From positions 248,001 to 312,000 of the forward strand of contig JADKKO010000001.1 in the NCBI GenBank assembly GCA_016720465.1: 64,000 nt of DNA, read 5' to 3'. The notes under the pieces are model-generated. The model was given only the letters and a program-made list of their open reading frames with translations, did not search any database and had not been told where the DNA came from. Below are positions 52,803 to 60,713 of the stretch, one piece after another. This DNA is from Holophagaceae bacterium. Lineage in GTDB: Bacteria; Acidobacteriota; Holophagae; Holophagales; Holophagaceae. Made by a program: the position numbers and the translations under genes. Each line of letters begins with the position of its first letter. Positions within the stretch are counted from its first letter, which is position 1.

Positions 52803-54697
52803 AATTGGCGACTCAAGCGTGGGGATTGGCGCTGGGCCTGATGTTGTGGGGAGGAATGTCGATGGCCAAGGGACCTGCGCGGAACAGTGAACCGATCCGG
52901 GTGGTGGTCCGTCCCATCAACCTCGCCCAGCACGAAGTGGAAGTCGACCTCGAACTGCCCGGGGAAACCCTGCGAAAGGGGGCCGTGGCGGCGCTTCCGG
53001 CCTGGACGCCGGGCTCCTACCTGGTGCGGGATTACGCCCGGTTCGTCGACCGCGTGGTGCTGAAGGATGCTTGGGGGAGGGTCCACCGCCCGGAGAAACT
53101 GGACAAACAGCGATGGCAATTGCCCGCGCTGGAAGGGAAGGCGACGCTCAGCTACCGCGTGTTCTGCAACGAGCTTTCGGTGCGCACCAACCATGTGGAC
53201 GCGGCCCATGCACAGCTGGTCGGCGCAGCCACTTTCATGTACCTGGAGCATGGGCAGGAACGGCCGTTGGAAGTCCGTTTCGAGGGGTTCCCGAAATCCT
53301 GGAAGGTGGCTTCGAGCCTGCCTTTGAAGGACGGCGCGCACCGCGCCTCGAATTATGAAGAACTGGTGGATTCGCCCTTCGAGCTGGGGACCTTCCGGCT
53401 TCATTCCTTCCGGGCGCTGAACGCGAAGTTCGAATTCGCCATCACGGGCGAACACAACGGGGACGAAGCGAGGATCGTGGATGGAGCGAAGCGGATCGTC
53501 ACCCAGGCCGGCACCATTTTTGGCGGCTTCCCGTTCCAGCGCTACACCTTCCTTCTCACCTTCAGCCCCAAGGCCCGCGGGGGCTTGGAGCACAAGAACT
53601 GCACATCGCTCATGAGCGATCCCTTCCGGTTCAGCAAGACTGCGGGATACGAGGGGCTCTTCGGCCTCATCAGCCATGAGTTCTTCCACGCGTGGAACGT
53701 GAAGCGGCTGCATGATCCCGCGCTCGGCCCCTTCGATTACCGAGGAGAGAACTACACCAAACTGCTCTGGTTCCATGAAGGCATCACCGACTACATGGAC
53801 GACCTGATCGGAATGAAGGCGGGCGTGATCCCATGGTCCACCGAGTCCAAGGAATGGGCCAAGCGTTGGACCGAGAACGGCGAACGGCCGGGACGGGTGG
53901 AGCAGAGCCTGGAAGAGGCCAGCTTCGATGCCTGGATCCGTTTCTACAAGCCGACGGAATTCACCCCAAACAGCACCGTGGACTATTACGAAGAGGGCGC
54001 CCTGGTGGGCTTGATGATGGATGCGCAGATCCGCCTGGGATCCAAGGGCGCCAAGGGCATGGAAGATCTGTTCGCCCTGCTCTGGCAGCGCCACGGGGAA
54101 AAGGGGCTCACCGACGCGGATATCCGGAAGGCTTATCAGGAATTGTCCGGTCTCGATCCGGAGCCCTTCTGGAACGCGCACATCCGCCATAGCGGGCCCT
54201 TGGATCCGGCGGCCATCGAGGCGGCTTACGGCCTGAAGTTCGAGGCCCGGGCGCCCTGGGAGTCGCTGCCGCCTGAAGACCTGAAGGACGCGTCGCTCGC
54301 CCGCTTCGCCAAAGGATTCGTGGGACTCGAATTCGGAAGCGCCCCGGATGCTGCCACCATCAAGAATGTGATTCCGGGCTCGCCTGCCTTCGAATCGGGC
54401 CTCAGTTACGGACAGGAGATCCTGGCCGTGGACGGCTGGCGCACGGCCTCGGGCACGGAAGTCCAGCAGCGCATCGCCGATGTCCCTGTGGGCGGCAAAG
54501 CCGAATTCACCGTGGCAGACCGCGGCCGCGTGAAGACCATCGCGGTGCCTGTGATCGAAAATCCCAGGCGCGCATTCCGGATCCTTCCTGACCCCAAGGC
54601 CAGTGAAGCGCAGAAGGCGATGTTCACCAAGTGGACCGGCCAGGCTTTTCCAGCTCAACTGCAACCGGCGTTGAAACCGAGAAGCGGGAAACCTTGA
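52799..54697 (+). CDS. M61-family glycyl aminopeptidase-like zinc protease with PDZ domain
   Basis: A 632-residue exported zinc metalloprotease. An N-terminal signal segment (LATQAWGLALGLMLWGG) is followed by a beta-rich domain (about 35-220), the catalytic domain with SHEFFHAWNVKRLHD (H293, E294, H297) and the third ligand Glu327 in LLWFHEGITDYMDDL, and a C-terminal PDZ domain (about 515-600) with GSPAFESGLSYGQEILAVDG. This is the order of peptidase family M61. The start is GTG 52799 overlapping the TetR stop (GTGA). It probably cleaves N-terminal glycine or alanine from peptides in the periplasm. The 3' end overlaps the glycosyltransferase TTG start. Confidence 0.92.
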   Translation: MKLATQAWGLALGLMLWGGMSMAKGPARNSEPIRVVVRPINLAQHEVEVDLELPGETLRKGAVAALPAWTPGSYLVRDYARFVDRVVLKDAWGRVHRPEKLDKQRWQLPALEGKATLSYRVFCNELSVRTNHVDAAHAQLVGAATFMYLEHGQERPLEVRFEGFPKSWKVASSLPLKDGAHRASNYEELVDSPFELGTFRLHSFRALNAKFEFAITGEHNGDEARIVDGAKRIVTQAGTIFGGFPFQRYTFLLTFSPKARGGLEHKNCTSLMSDPFRFSKTAGYEGLFGLISHEFFHAWNVKRLHDPALGPFDYRGENYTKLLWFHEGITDYMDDLIGMKAGVIPWSTESKEWAKRWTENGERPGRVEQSLEEASFDAWIRFYKPTEFTPNSTVDYYEEGALVGLMMDAQIRLGSKGAKGMEDLFALLWQRHGEKGLTDADIRKAYQELSGLDPEPFWNAHIRHSGPLDPAAIEAAYGLKFEARAPWESLPPEDLKDASLARFAKGFVGLEFGSAPDAATIKNVIPGSPAFESGLSYGQEILAVDGWRTASGTEVQQRIADVPVGGKAEFTVADRGRVKTIAVPVIENPRRAFRILPDPKASEAQKAMFTKWTGQAFPAQLQPALKPRSGKP

Positions 54698-55374
54698 GCG
54701 CCGCACCGCGCATCGCGGCGATCATCGCGGCCCACGACGAGGCGGAGCATATCGGCGGAGTGGTGGCCGGACTCCTCCCCTACGGCCTTCAACGGATCCT
54801 GGTGGTGGATGATGCCTCGGGAGACGGCACCGCTGCGATCGCCGCAGCTGCGGGGGCCGAGATCCTGCATCTTCCGGCCGGCGTGGGCGGCGGAAAGGGC
54901 CAGGTGCTGCGCGCGGGCATCGCCCATCTGCGCGGGGGCGATTTCGACTACTACCTGTTTATCGACGGGGACGGACAGCATGATCCGGCGGATCTTGCGG
55001 GATTCCTCGATCACCTGGCTGCGCACCCCGAGGCGGATTTCCTCATCGGCAGCCGCTTCAGGGACCGCGGCAGGATCCCGGGGAAACGATGGAAGACGAA
55101 TGCGCTGGGCTCCTGGACCCTGGGCAGGATCGCCGGGGTGAAATGGGAGGACAGCCAGAGCGGATTCCGCATGATCCGCAAGAAGGTGCTGGATCGCCTG
55201 GATCTCCGCAGCACGGGCTTCGCCATCGAGATGGAAATCGCCATGAAGGCGGCCGATTGGAAGCTGCAGTGGGCCCACATCCCCATCCGCGCCATCTACC
55301 ACGATTGCGGCGGAAGCCATTTCCGCGGAGTGATGGACACCTGGCTGATCGCCTGGTTTTCCCTCCAGTGTTGA
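54694..55374 (+). CDS. Family 2 glycosyltransferase
   Basis: A 226-residue cytoplasmic GT-A enzyme. The nucleotide-sugar binding region reads IIAAHDEAEHIGGVV and VVDDASGDGTAAIAA; the DxD-type motif lies in LFIDGDGQHDPADLAGF; and SRFRDRGRIPGKRWKTNALG and DSQSGFRMIRKKVL complete the dolichyl-phosphate mannosyltransferase/DPMS-like pattern. No membrane helices are present, so it may act on a lipid-phosphate acceptor at the membrane face. The start is TTG 54694 overlapping the M61 stop (TTGA), with GGGA upstream. It is the last gene of this operon. Confidence 0.85.
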   Translation: MSAAPRIAAIIAAHDEAEHIGGVVAGLLPYGLQRILVVDDASGDGTAAIAAAAGAEILHLPAGVGGGKGQVLRAGIAHLRGGDFDYYLFIDGDGQHDPADLAGFLDHLAAHPEADFLIGSRFRDRGRIPGKRWKTNALGSWTLGRIAGVKWEDSQSGFRMIRKKVLDRLDLRSTGFAIEMEIAMKAADWKLQWAHIPIRAIYHDCGGSHFRGVMDTWLIAWFSLQC

Positions 55375-55753
55375 CTCCGGGTCTGTCAACACGAAAGAAA
55401 ACGAAAACTGCGGAAAACTAATGGGTTGGTCCGAACCGGAATGGCATTTTTCTGTGGTTATGTAAACACTGTTATAAAACAATTTGATTCATTGTTGATG
55501 ATTCAGGGCAGGGTACAGAAGTTCATGGAAGATAGGGATTTAGGGCCTCCGGGCAGGGTCAATCCGCAGTGTTTTCCACAAAACATGCGGAAAGGCCACC
55601 AAAGGTCTTTTAGTACGTGTAAAGCCGCGCCCATTGCCCTTGTCCGGGGTTTTTCGCTGGGCGAATCGGCCTCCCGTCAAGCGAAAAGGGGTTCCAACAT
55701 CTTCCGGCAGTCCGTGTGCGGAAAGGCCATGGTGTTCTGGCGGCGCCGTCGGA
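55375..55753. other. Convergent intergenic region, no gene seen
   Basis: 379 bp between a plus-strand glycosyltransferase and a minus-strand TPR gene. The first third is AT-rich (for example TATGTAAACACTGTTATAAA at 55459-55478). GTTTTCCACAAAAC (55571-55584) is a short inverted repeat, and TGCGGAAAGGCCA occurs twice (55586-55598 and 55717-55729). No ORF with a start signal and no recognisable RNA family is seen. Confidence 0.6.
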
Positions 55754-57295
55754 TCATCCACCGATGGTGGTGGGCACTTCGCCTTTCAGGATCCAGGCAT
55801 CCAGGGTCTCATCCGAGATGCCCAATTTTGTCAGGTGCTCGGTGGCCATGCGCATGCTCTGGCCTTCATCGCGGCAGATGAGCAGGCGGCGTTTCCAGGC
55901 ATTGATGGTCTGTTCCTTCAAGCCTTCCTCGCCCAGGGACACGCGTTTCTCCAGCAGGAATCCCAGGTTGTTCGCAGCCTTGCGGTGGTGCGGATCCAGG
56001 CTCAGGGCCTTGTTGTAGGCCTGGGTCGCTTCCGGGAGTTTGTGGGCCACTTCAAGCGCCACCGCGTAGGCATTCCATACATCCGGATCATCCGGCGCCA
56101 GGGTCATGGCTTCCTTCACCATCCGCAACTGGTCTTCCGGGCGCTGGGCCTTGCGGGCGCATTCCGAGAGCCCCAGGTAGGCGCTGTATTCGCTGGGATC
56201 GGATTCCAGGGCTTTGCAGAAGGTATGCTCGGCTTCCTTCACGGTGCCCGTTTCCAGGAGCGTGTAGCCGAGCTGGACCTGCAGCTCCGCGGCCTCGGGA
56301 TCCCTTGCCAAGGCCTCCTGGTAGCAGCGCAGCGCATCCTCCCAGCGTTCGTCCTCGCGCGCCATTTCACCCAGGGCAGCCCAGGGATTGGCGGCTTGAG
56401 GGTCCGTGTCCGCGGCCATGGTGAAGTAGGAGATGGCGCCATCGCGATCGCCCAGATCACGCTTGAATTCGCCCAGGAACGACTGGGCTTCCGAGAAGGT
56501 GGAGGCAGGCGGGGCCAGCAGGATCAGCTTGTGGAGTTCCGCCTGGGCCATGTCGAGCTGGCCTTGTTCGCCGAAGATTTCGGCCACCATGAAATAGCTG
56601 CTGGGTTCGGTGATGTTCAGGCTCCGGGCGCGGTGGATGCAGCGCATGCCTTCCTGGCTTTCGCCGCGCTGCAGGAGGAATTCACCCAAGGTATGCCAGC
56701 CCCAGTAGTAGTTGGGGTCGAGTTCCAGCGCGGCGAGCACTTGGGTTTCCGCGGCCGCATGGTCCCCCATCTGCTGGCAGATGATCCCCAGCATGCGCAG
56801 GGTCACGGGATTCCTGGGTTGAAGGCTCAGGGCCTTCAGAAGCGCCCCTTTGGCGGCTTCCGGGTGGTCCCGGTGGAGGGCCAGGAGGCCGGTCAATTCA
56901 AACGTCTTGGGATCCTGGTCGTCCTTGGCGAGCGCTTTTTCAATAAGGGACTCGGCCTCGTCCAGACGGTTCTCGATGATTCTCAGGAAAGCGAGGTTGC
57001 GGAGGTGGGTGGCTTCTCCCGGGTGCTCGTCGCGAACCGCTTCCAATTCGATGGAGAGCCGCCGCAGGTCCTCGGCGGTCGTGTGGTCGCCCTCGCACAA
57101 GATCCGCTCGAACCAAGCCTCTTCATGGGCCCGCTCCTCCGCCAAAATCCCATCCAGCACTTCGGCGGCTTCGACATGCAGGCTCCGGGAATTGAGGGCC
57201 TTCGCGTAGCGCAGCCTCGACGTGGCATCCGGGCCGAGAGAGGATCTGAAGGCGAAGAGATCAGGATCGAGCAGACGGAGCCAGGGACGCGCCAT
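55754..57295 (-). CDS. TPR repeat protein
   Basis: A 513-residue, largely soluble protein made of tandem tetratricopeptide repeats, for example LRYAKALNSRSLHVEAAEVL, ALRCYQEALARDPEAAELQV and ATQAYNKALSLDPHHRKAAN. No signal peptide or membrane helix is visible, so a cytoplasmic scaffold role is likely. ATG at 57295 has a GAGGT signal; the in-frame codon eight residues upstream has none. It lies 43 bp after the dehydrogenase gene on the same strand. No catalytic motif is present. Confidence 0.85.
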   Translation of the reverse strand: MARPWLRLLDPDLFAFRSSLGPDATSRLRYAKALNSRSLHVEAAEVLDGILAEERAHEEAWFERILCEGDHTTAEDLRRLSIELEAVRDEHPGEATHLRNLAFLRIIENRLDEAESLIEKALAKDDQDPKTFELTGLLALHRDHPEAAKGALLKALSLQPRNPVTLRMLGIICQQMGDHAAAETQVLAALELDPNYYWGWHTLGEFLLQRGESQEGMRCIHRARSLNITEPSSYFMVAEIFGEQGQLDMAQAELHKLILLAPPASTFSEAQSFLGEFKRDLGDRDGAISYFTMAADTDPQAANPWAALGEMAREDERWEDALRCYQEALARDPEAAELQVQLGYTLLETGTVKEAEHTFCKALESDPSEYSAYLGLSECARKAQRPEDQLRMVKEAMTLAPDDPDVWNAYAVALEVAHKLPEATQAYNKALSLDPHHRKAANNLGFLLEKRVSLGEEGLKEQTINAWKRRLLICRDEGQSMRMATEHLTKLGISDETLDAWILKGEVPTTIGG

Positions 57296-57338
57296 GGGAT
57301 ACCTCGTAGGTGCTGCCATAGGTTAGCACCGCAGGGTG

Positions 57339-58274
57339 TCAACCTAACGCGCGAAACACCCCGGCCAGTCCATCACAGAGCAGCTCCGACATGGCGCTTC
57401 GGGTTTCCACCGTGGCCGAGCCCAGATGCGGCAGAAGCACTGTCCGGGGAGCTGTTCTCCAGTTCGGGTCGAGATGCGGCTCACCCGCATAGACATCGAG
57501 ACCGGCGCCTCCCAGGTGGCCCGACTCCAACAGCTCGATAGCGGCCGCTTCATCCAGAATCCCGCCGCGGGCCGTGTTGATGAGCACGGCTCCTCCGGGG
57601 AGCATCATCAGCGCATCCCTGTCCAGGAGGCCCTGGGTGGCATCCGTCAACGGGCAATGGAGGGACAGCACCGCGCACCGCGGCAACAGTTCCTGCAACG
57701 CCAATCGTGGCGCGGTTTCAGGCCCGAAGTCCACGGATCCTCCGCAGCCTTCCCTGTCCCAGAACAGCGGCTGCATCCCCAGGGCCCAGACCCGCTTGGC
57801 AAAGGCCTTCCCGATGGGCCCCGAGCCCAGGATTCCACAGGACTTGCCTGCGAGGCCGCAGCCCAGGAGCTGGTCCGGCGCCCAGCCGCCCCATGTCCCG
57901 GAGCGCACCAGGGCCTCTCCTTCCGCGATCCTCCGGGTCACCGAAAGCAGCAGCGCCAGGGCGACGTCGGCGGTTGCGTCCGTCAACACGCCTGGCGTGT
58001 TGACGAGGGTGATGCCCCTGGCTCCGCACAGTGAAACGGGCAGATGGTTCACGCCTACAGAATAGGTTCCGATGGCCTTGAGGCGGGGCGCCGCCTGGAT
58101 GTCGGATTCCGTGACGGGCTCGGAGAGCAGCACCACGATGGCTTCCGCCGACCGCAGGGCCGCATTCCAGTTGGGTGAGCGGTAAGGCGCGACGAGCAGT
58201 TCGGGAAACGCCTTGCCCAGTTCTTGAAGCGCGCTTCCCACCAACGGCGAGGTGGAAAGGATCCGGATGCTCAT
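57339..58274 (-). CDS. D-isomer specific 2-hydroxyacid dehydrogenase
   Basis: A 311-residue NAD-dependent dehydrogenase of the D-2-hydroxyacid family. The NAD loop is GILGSGPIGKAFAKRVWALG; the catalytic set shows Arg in INTARGGILDEAAAIELL, Glu in DVYAGEPHLDP and His in LLPHLGSAT. The N-terminal catalytic half begins MSIRILSTSPLVG and has GVNHLPVSLCGARGITLVNT. Substrate could be a 2-ketoacid, glyoxylate or hydroxypyruvate. The ATG overlaps the ruvA stop (ATGA), so it is translated from the ruvA transcript, although it has no evident link to recombination. Confidence 0.9.
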   Translation of the reverse strand: MSIRILSTSPLVGSALQELGKAFPELLVAPYRSPNWNAALRSAEAIVVLLSEPVTESDIQAAPRLKAIGTYSVGVNHLPVSLCGARGITLVNTPGVLTDATADVALALLLSVTRRIAEGEALVRSGTWGGWAPDQLLGCGLAGKSCGILGSGPIGKAFAKRVWALGMQPLFWDREGCGGSVDFGPETAPRLALQELLPRCAVLSLHCPLTDATQGLLDRDALMMLPGGAVLINTARGGILDEAAAIELLESGHLGGAGLDVYAGEPHLDPNWRTAPRTVLLPHLGSATVETRSAMSELLCDGLAGVFRALG

Positions 58275-58861
58275 CGCTGGAGCGCCCGCAGCGCCAGGCG
58301 GATGGCTTCCGGCAAGGGCGGCCGGGTGGCCCGCAATTCAATGATGGAAGGCATCACCGCGTCCTCTTTGAAACCCAGATTCGTCAGCGCGGAGCGCAGG
58401 TCCGATTCCCAGGCGTCGCCCGGCGCAGACGCGCCGCCCAATCCATCGAGGCCCGAAAGGCCGCCCATTTTTTCGCTGAGCTCGAAGCAGAGCTTCTCGG
58501 CGGTCTTCTTGCCGACGCCGGGAATGCGCACCAGTAGCTTCACTTCGCGGGTGCGGATGGCCTGGATCAATTCGCCCATGGGCAGCGCACCCAGGGCGGC
58601 CAGAGCGAGCTTGGGCCCCACACCATCCACCTTGACGAGCATCCGGTAGAGATCCCGTTCGGAGAGAGAATAGAAACCCAGCAGGGACAGCTCGTTCTCC
58701 CGCAGCAGCGTTTCGATCCACAGCGTGGCCTCGTGCCCCACCTCCGGCAGCAGGCCGTAGGTGCCCAGGCTGATGGCCGCGGAATAGCCCACTCCGGCGC
58801 ATTCGATGAGCGCCTGGTTGGGCAGCTTCTGGATCAATTCACCCCGCAGTCGTCCGATCAT
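58271..58861 (-). CDS. ruvA: Holliday junction branch migration protein RuvA
   Basis: A 196-residue DNA-binding subunit of the RuvAB complex that binds four-way junctions and loads the RuvB motor. Domain I begins MIGRLRGELIQKLPNQALIE with VGYSAAISL; domain II holds helix-hairpin-helix motifs in LVKVDGVGPKLALAALGA and LVRIPGVGKKTAEKLCFEL; domain III is the C-terminal DLRSALTNLGFKEDAV. Length and motifs are standard. ATG at 58861 has no clear Shine-Dalgarno. ruvB and ruvC are not adjacent. An 18-bp perfect palindrome lies 33 bp upstream of its start. Confidence 0.93.
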   Translation of the reverse strand: MIGRLRGELIQKLPNQALIECAGVGYSAAISLGTYGLLPEVGHEATLWIETLLRENELSLLGFYSLSERDLYRMLVKVDGVGPKLALAALGALPMGELIQAIRTREVKLLVRIPGVGKKTAEKLCFELSEKMGGLSGLDGLGGASAPGDAWESDLRSALTNLGFKEDAVMPSIIELRATRPPLPEAIRLALRALQR

Positions 58862-58893
58862 GGGGATAGAGTAGCGCGGGGCTGCCCCGGAAC

Positions 58894-58911
58894 GTGCGAC
58901 CCTGGTCGCAC
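58894..58911. promoter_or_regulatory. 18-bp perfect palindrome upstream of ruvA
   Basis: GTGCGACC-CT-GGTCGCAC (8-2-8) lies in the 161-bp divergent region between ruvA and the alpha/beta hydrolase gene. Exact symmetry and a promoter-proximal position suit a dimeric regulator's operator, but a small hairpin cannot be excluded. It does not resemble the candidate lexA operator found near 63.75 kb. Confidence 0.4.
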
Positions 58912-59022
58912 ACCCTGCAAGGAAGGGATTGGATTGCCGAGAGACATTGGGGGGGATAGTTTCTTGAATGTGAATAGGGAATGCGGGTTTCTCAGCGCAG
59001 GTGTGGGCGTGGGGAGCATCCT

Positions 59023-59745
59023 TTGAGGGCCATCCTGGTGCATGGCATGGGCCGCACGGCGGTATCCCAGATGTGGCTGGCGGCGAGGCTTCGCCGCCGA
59101 GGGGTGAAGGTGTCCCTGTTCTCCTATTCGGCCACCTTCAATACCTTTGACGCCACCGTGAAGCGGCTTGCGGAATTCATCGAAAAACGCAGCGTGAAGG
59201 ACACCTGTGTCCTCGTCGGGCATTCATTAGGGTGCGTGCTGATCCGCTCCGCCCTGGCGGAACTGCGGGGAGCCGCGCCGAGCGCCTGCTTCTTCCTCGC
59301 GCCGCCCAGCAAGGCCAGCCGTGCGGCGAAGGCCTTCCGAAGCTCGGCCATCTACCGTGCGTTCAATGGCGAAATGGGCCAATTCCTGGGCGATCCTTCA
59401 TTCATGGATTCGTTGCCAATCCCTACGATTCCCACAAGGGTCTACGCGGGCAACAAAGGCCCCAGGGGCAGGCATAGCCCCTTCGGCTTGGAACCCAACG
59501 ACGGCATCCTCGCCGTGTCCGAAACGCCGCTCTATGAAGGCCAATCCATCATCGAAGTCCCCATGATCCATACCTTCATCATGAACTCCCGGAGCGTGTT
59601 GGAGGACATCCTGGAAGCCGCCCGGACAGGCGATATCCGTAGACCCGATCAGGATGGAGGCTCACGCGACGGCGGGCGCAGCGCAGCGAGCACCGGCGGC
59701 AACGAGGCCGCAAAAAGCAGCCTTGTTGAGCGGGATGACGACTGA
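59023..59745 (+). CDS. Alpha/beta hydrolase with a repeat-derived C-terminal tail
   Basis: A 240-residue alpha/beta hydrolase of the lipase/PGAP1-like type. The oxyanion region is AILVHGMGRTAVSQMW, the nucleophile elbow LVGHSLGCVLIRSAL, an acid in EPNDGILAVSE, and a histidine in MIHTFIMNS near residue 187. The body ends near residue 206; the last 34 residues (RRPDQDGGSRDGGRSAAS and on) are encoded by a tandem repeat derived from a tRNA, so the original 3' end has probably been replaced. TTG at 59023 has GGGGAG six bases before it; an ATG at 58981 lacks spacing. Substrate is unknown. Confidence 0.75.
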   Translation: MRAILVHGMGRTAVSQMWLAARLRRRGVKVSLFSYSATFNTFDATVKRLAEFIEKRSVKDTCVLVGHSLGCVLIRSALAELRGAAPSACFFLAPPSKASRAAKAFRSSAIYRAFNGEMGQFLGDPSFMDSLPIPTIPTRVYAGNKGPRGRHSPFGLEPNDGILAVSETPLYEGQSIIEVPMIHTFIMNSRSVLEDILEAARTGDIRRPDQDGGSRDGGRSAASTGGNEAAKSSLVERDDD

Positions 59746-59782
59746 CACTAATGGTCGGCGAGGTCGTCCAACCAAATGAAAA

Positions 59783-59802
59783 CGGCGGCCCAAGGACCGC
59801 CG
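59783..59802 (-). terminator. Terminator-like hairpin in repeat unit A
   Basis: CGGCGG (59783-59788) pairs with CCGCCG (59797-59802). On the minus strand the stem is followed by TTTTCATT, as in unit B, so it is a second copy of the tRNA terminator. Confidence 0.6.
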
Positions 59803-59953
59803 AAAAGTAAAAGTTTGGTGGACCCGATCAGGATCGAGGCTCACGCGACGGCGAGCGCAGCGCAGCGAGCATCGGCGGCAACGAGGCCGCACAAAGCGGC
59901 CTTGTTGAGCGGGATGACGACCGACTTGAAAAATTGGTGAGGTCGTCCCCTCA

Positions 59954-59979
59954 ATGAAAACGGCCGTCGAGGACGGCCG
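59954..59979 (-). terminator. Intrinsic terminator of tRNA-Ala
   Basis: CGGCCGTC (59961-59968) and GACGGCCG (59972-59979) form a perfect 8-bp stem with a three-base loop. Reading the minus strand, it is followed by TTTTCATT. It lies 14 bp downstream of the tRNA 3' end, as expected for its terminator. Confidence 0.8.
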
Positions 59980-59992
59980 GAATAACTAACCT

Positions 59993-60068
59993 TGGTGGAC
60001 CCGATCAGGATCGAACTGACGACCTCCTCATTGCGAACGAGGCGCTCTCCCAGCTGAGCTACGGGCCC
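59993..60068 (-). tRNA. tRNA-Ala (anticodon CGC)
   Basis: Seventy-six bases that fold as a full cloverleaf with an encoded CCA. Acceptor GGGCCCG pairs with CGGGTCC, including the G3:U70 pair that identifies alanine tRNA. The D stem is GCTC/GAGC, the anticodon stem CCTCG/TGAGG with loop TTCGCAA (anticodon CGC, codon GCG), and the T arm GTCAG-TTCGATC-CTGAT. Its 3' 18 bases are repeated in the two units downstream. Confidence 0.96.
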
Positions 60069-60166
60069 GGGAAGAACCAGTCTATCGGAAGCCCGGCGAG
60101 GCTCCAAGTGCGGATTCGCAGCCGCTGGCGTTGACTGGGTGGCGGCTGGAACCGACACTTGCCCCG

Positions 60167-60649
60167 ATGGTCTTCCTGGCGGTTTTCCCCCTGTTGATGC
60201 CGGTCCCCGGGCAGGACCAGGATGTGCCAAAGGCCCACCCCTTCGAAATATCCCGCATGGTGGTGTTGGTTCTGGATGGGCCTGGCTGGCGGCCATGGGA
60301 CGAGCAGGGAACGCAGCCGTTGAAAGGGCGTTCCAAGGTGCCTTCCGCGACGGTCGAAGTGGTGGAATCGTCGGAACGGGATCGCCAACTTCGTTTGCAG
60401 GAGTTCAAGACCAGGACGGTTCCTGTGCTCCAGGCCGCTTTCGAGGTGGGGCACGCTTTCAGAACCAATGTCCAGATGCTCGCGGAATTCATGAGCCAGG
60501 ATCCGGCCCAGCCGCATCCACCCTCGGTTCCAGCGGTCTTCTACAACAATTTCAGGCCACCGCCGGAAAATCCGGCGCTGCAGCTGCAGATGGCAACCGG
60601 TTGGTCCCGCTTTCGGGTGGCCGTCCGCAGGGAGGGCTCCACGCGATAA
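60167..60649 (+). CDS. Exported hypothetical protein
   Basis: A 160-residue protein with an N-terminal hydrophobic segment (MVFLAVFPLLMPVPGQ) that looks like a signal peptide. The mature part is charged, with VEVVESSERDRQLRLQEFK and VGHAFRTNVQMLAEFMSQDP. No catalytic motif is recognised. The ATG at 60167 is chosen for the signal peptide; TTG at 60131 is an alternative. It lies 99 bp from the tRNA gene, read the other way. It ends before a strong bidirectional terminator shared with korB. Confidence 0.6.
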   Translation: MVFLAVFPLLMPVPGQDQDVPKAHPFEISRMVVLVLDGPGWRPWDEQGTQPLKGRSKVPSATVEVVESSERDRQLRLQEFKTRTVPVLQAAFEVGHAFRTNVQMLAEFMSQDPAQPHPPSVPAVFYNNFRPPPENPALQLQMATGWSRFRVAVRREGSTR

Positions 60650-60670
60650 GTTTGCCGACCCCCCCAAAAA

Positions 60671-60699
60671 AAACCGCCCGAAGAGGCGGTTTTCTTTTT
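60671..60699. terminator. Bidirectional intrinsic terminator
   Basis: AAACCGCC (60671-60678) and GGCGGTTT (60685-60692) form a perfect stem with a six-base loop. T-runs follow it on the plus strand (TTTTCTTTTT) and A-runs precede it, giving T-runs on the minus strand, so it serves both the hypothetical gene and korB. Confidence 0.9.
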
Positions 60700-60713
60700 G
60701 GCCGATGGGAAAA

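Larger units (their letters stand above)
59642..59997. repeat. Two tandem 177-179 bp units carrying the tRNA-Ala 3' end and terminator
   Basis: Unit A (59642-59820) and unit B (59821-59997) begin with GACCCGATCAGGAT, which is the 3' part of the adjacent tRNA-Ala read on the plus strand, and continue into a shared GCTCACGCGACGGCG... module with a GCGCAGCGCAGCGAGCA core. Each ends with a G+C-rich hairpin followed, on the minus strand, by TTTTCATT. The intact tRNA gene starts where unit B ends. The spacer parts differ more than the tRNA-like part. Confidence 0.85.

Noticed and set aside
55571..55584. DnaA-box-like TTTTCCACA and a possible replication origin
   Set aside because: A single box with one mismatch and no cluster, with no dnaA or dnaN nearby. 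An inverted repeat explains the sequence as well.
59841..60296. Minus-strand ORF over the tRNA and repeat unit B
   Set aside because: It reads through the tRNA gene and terminator and is produced by the repeat, with no start signal.
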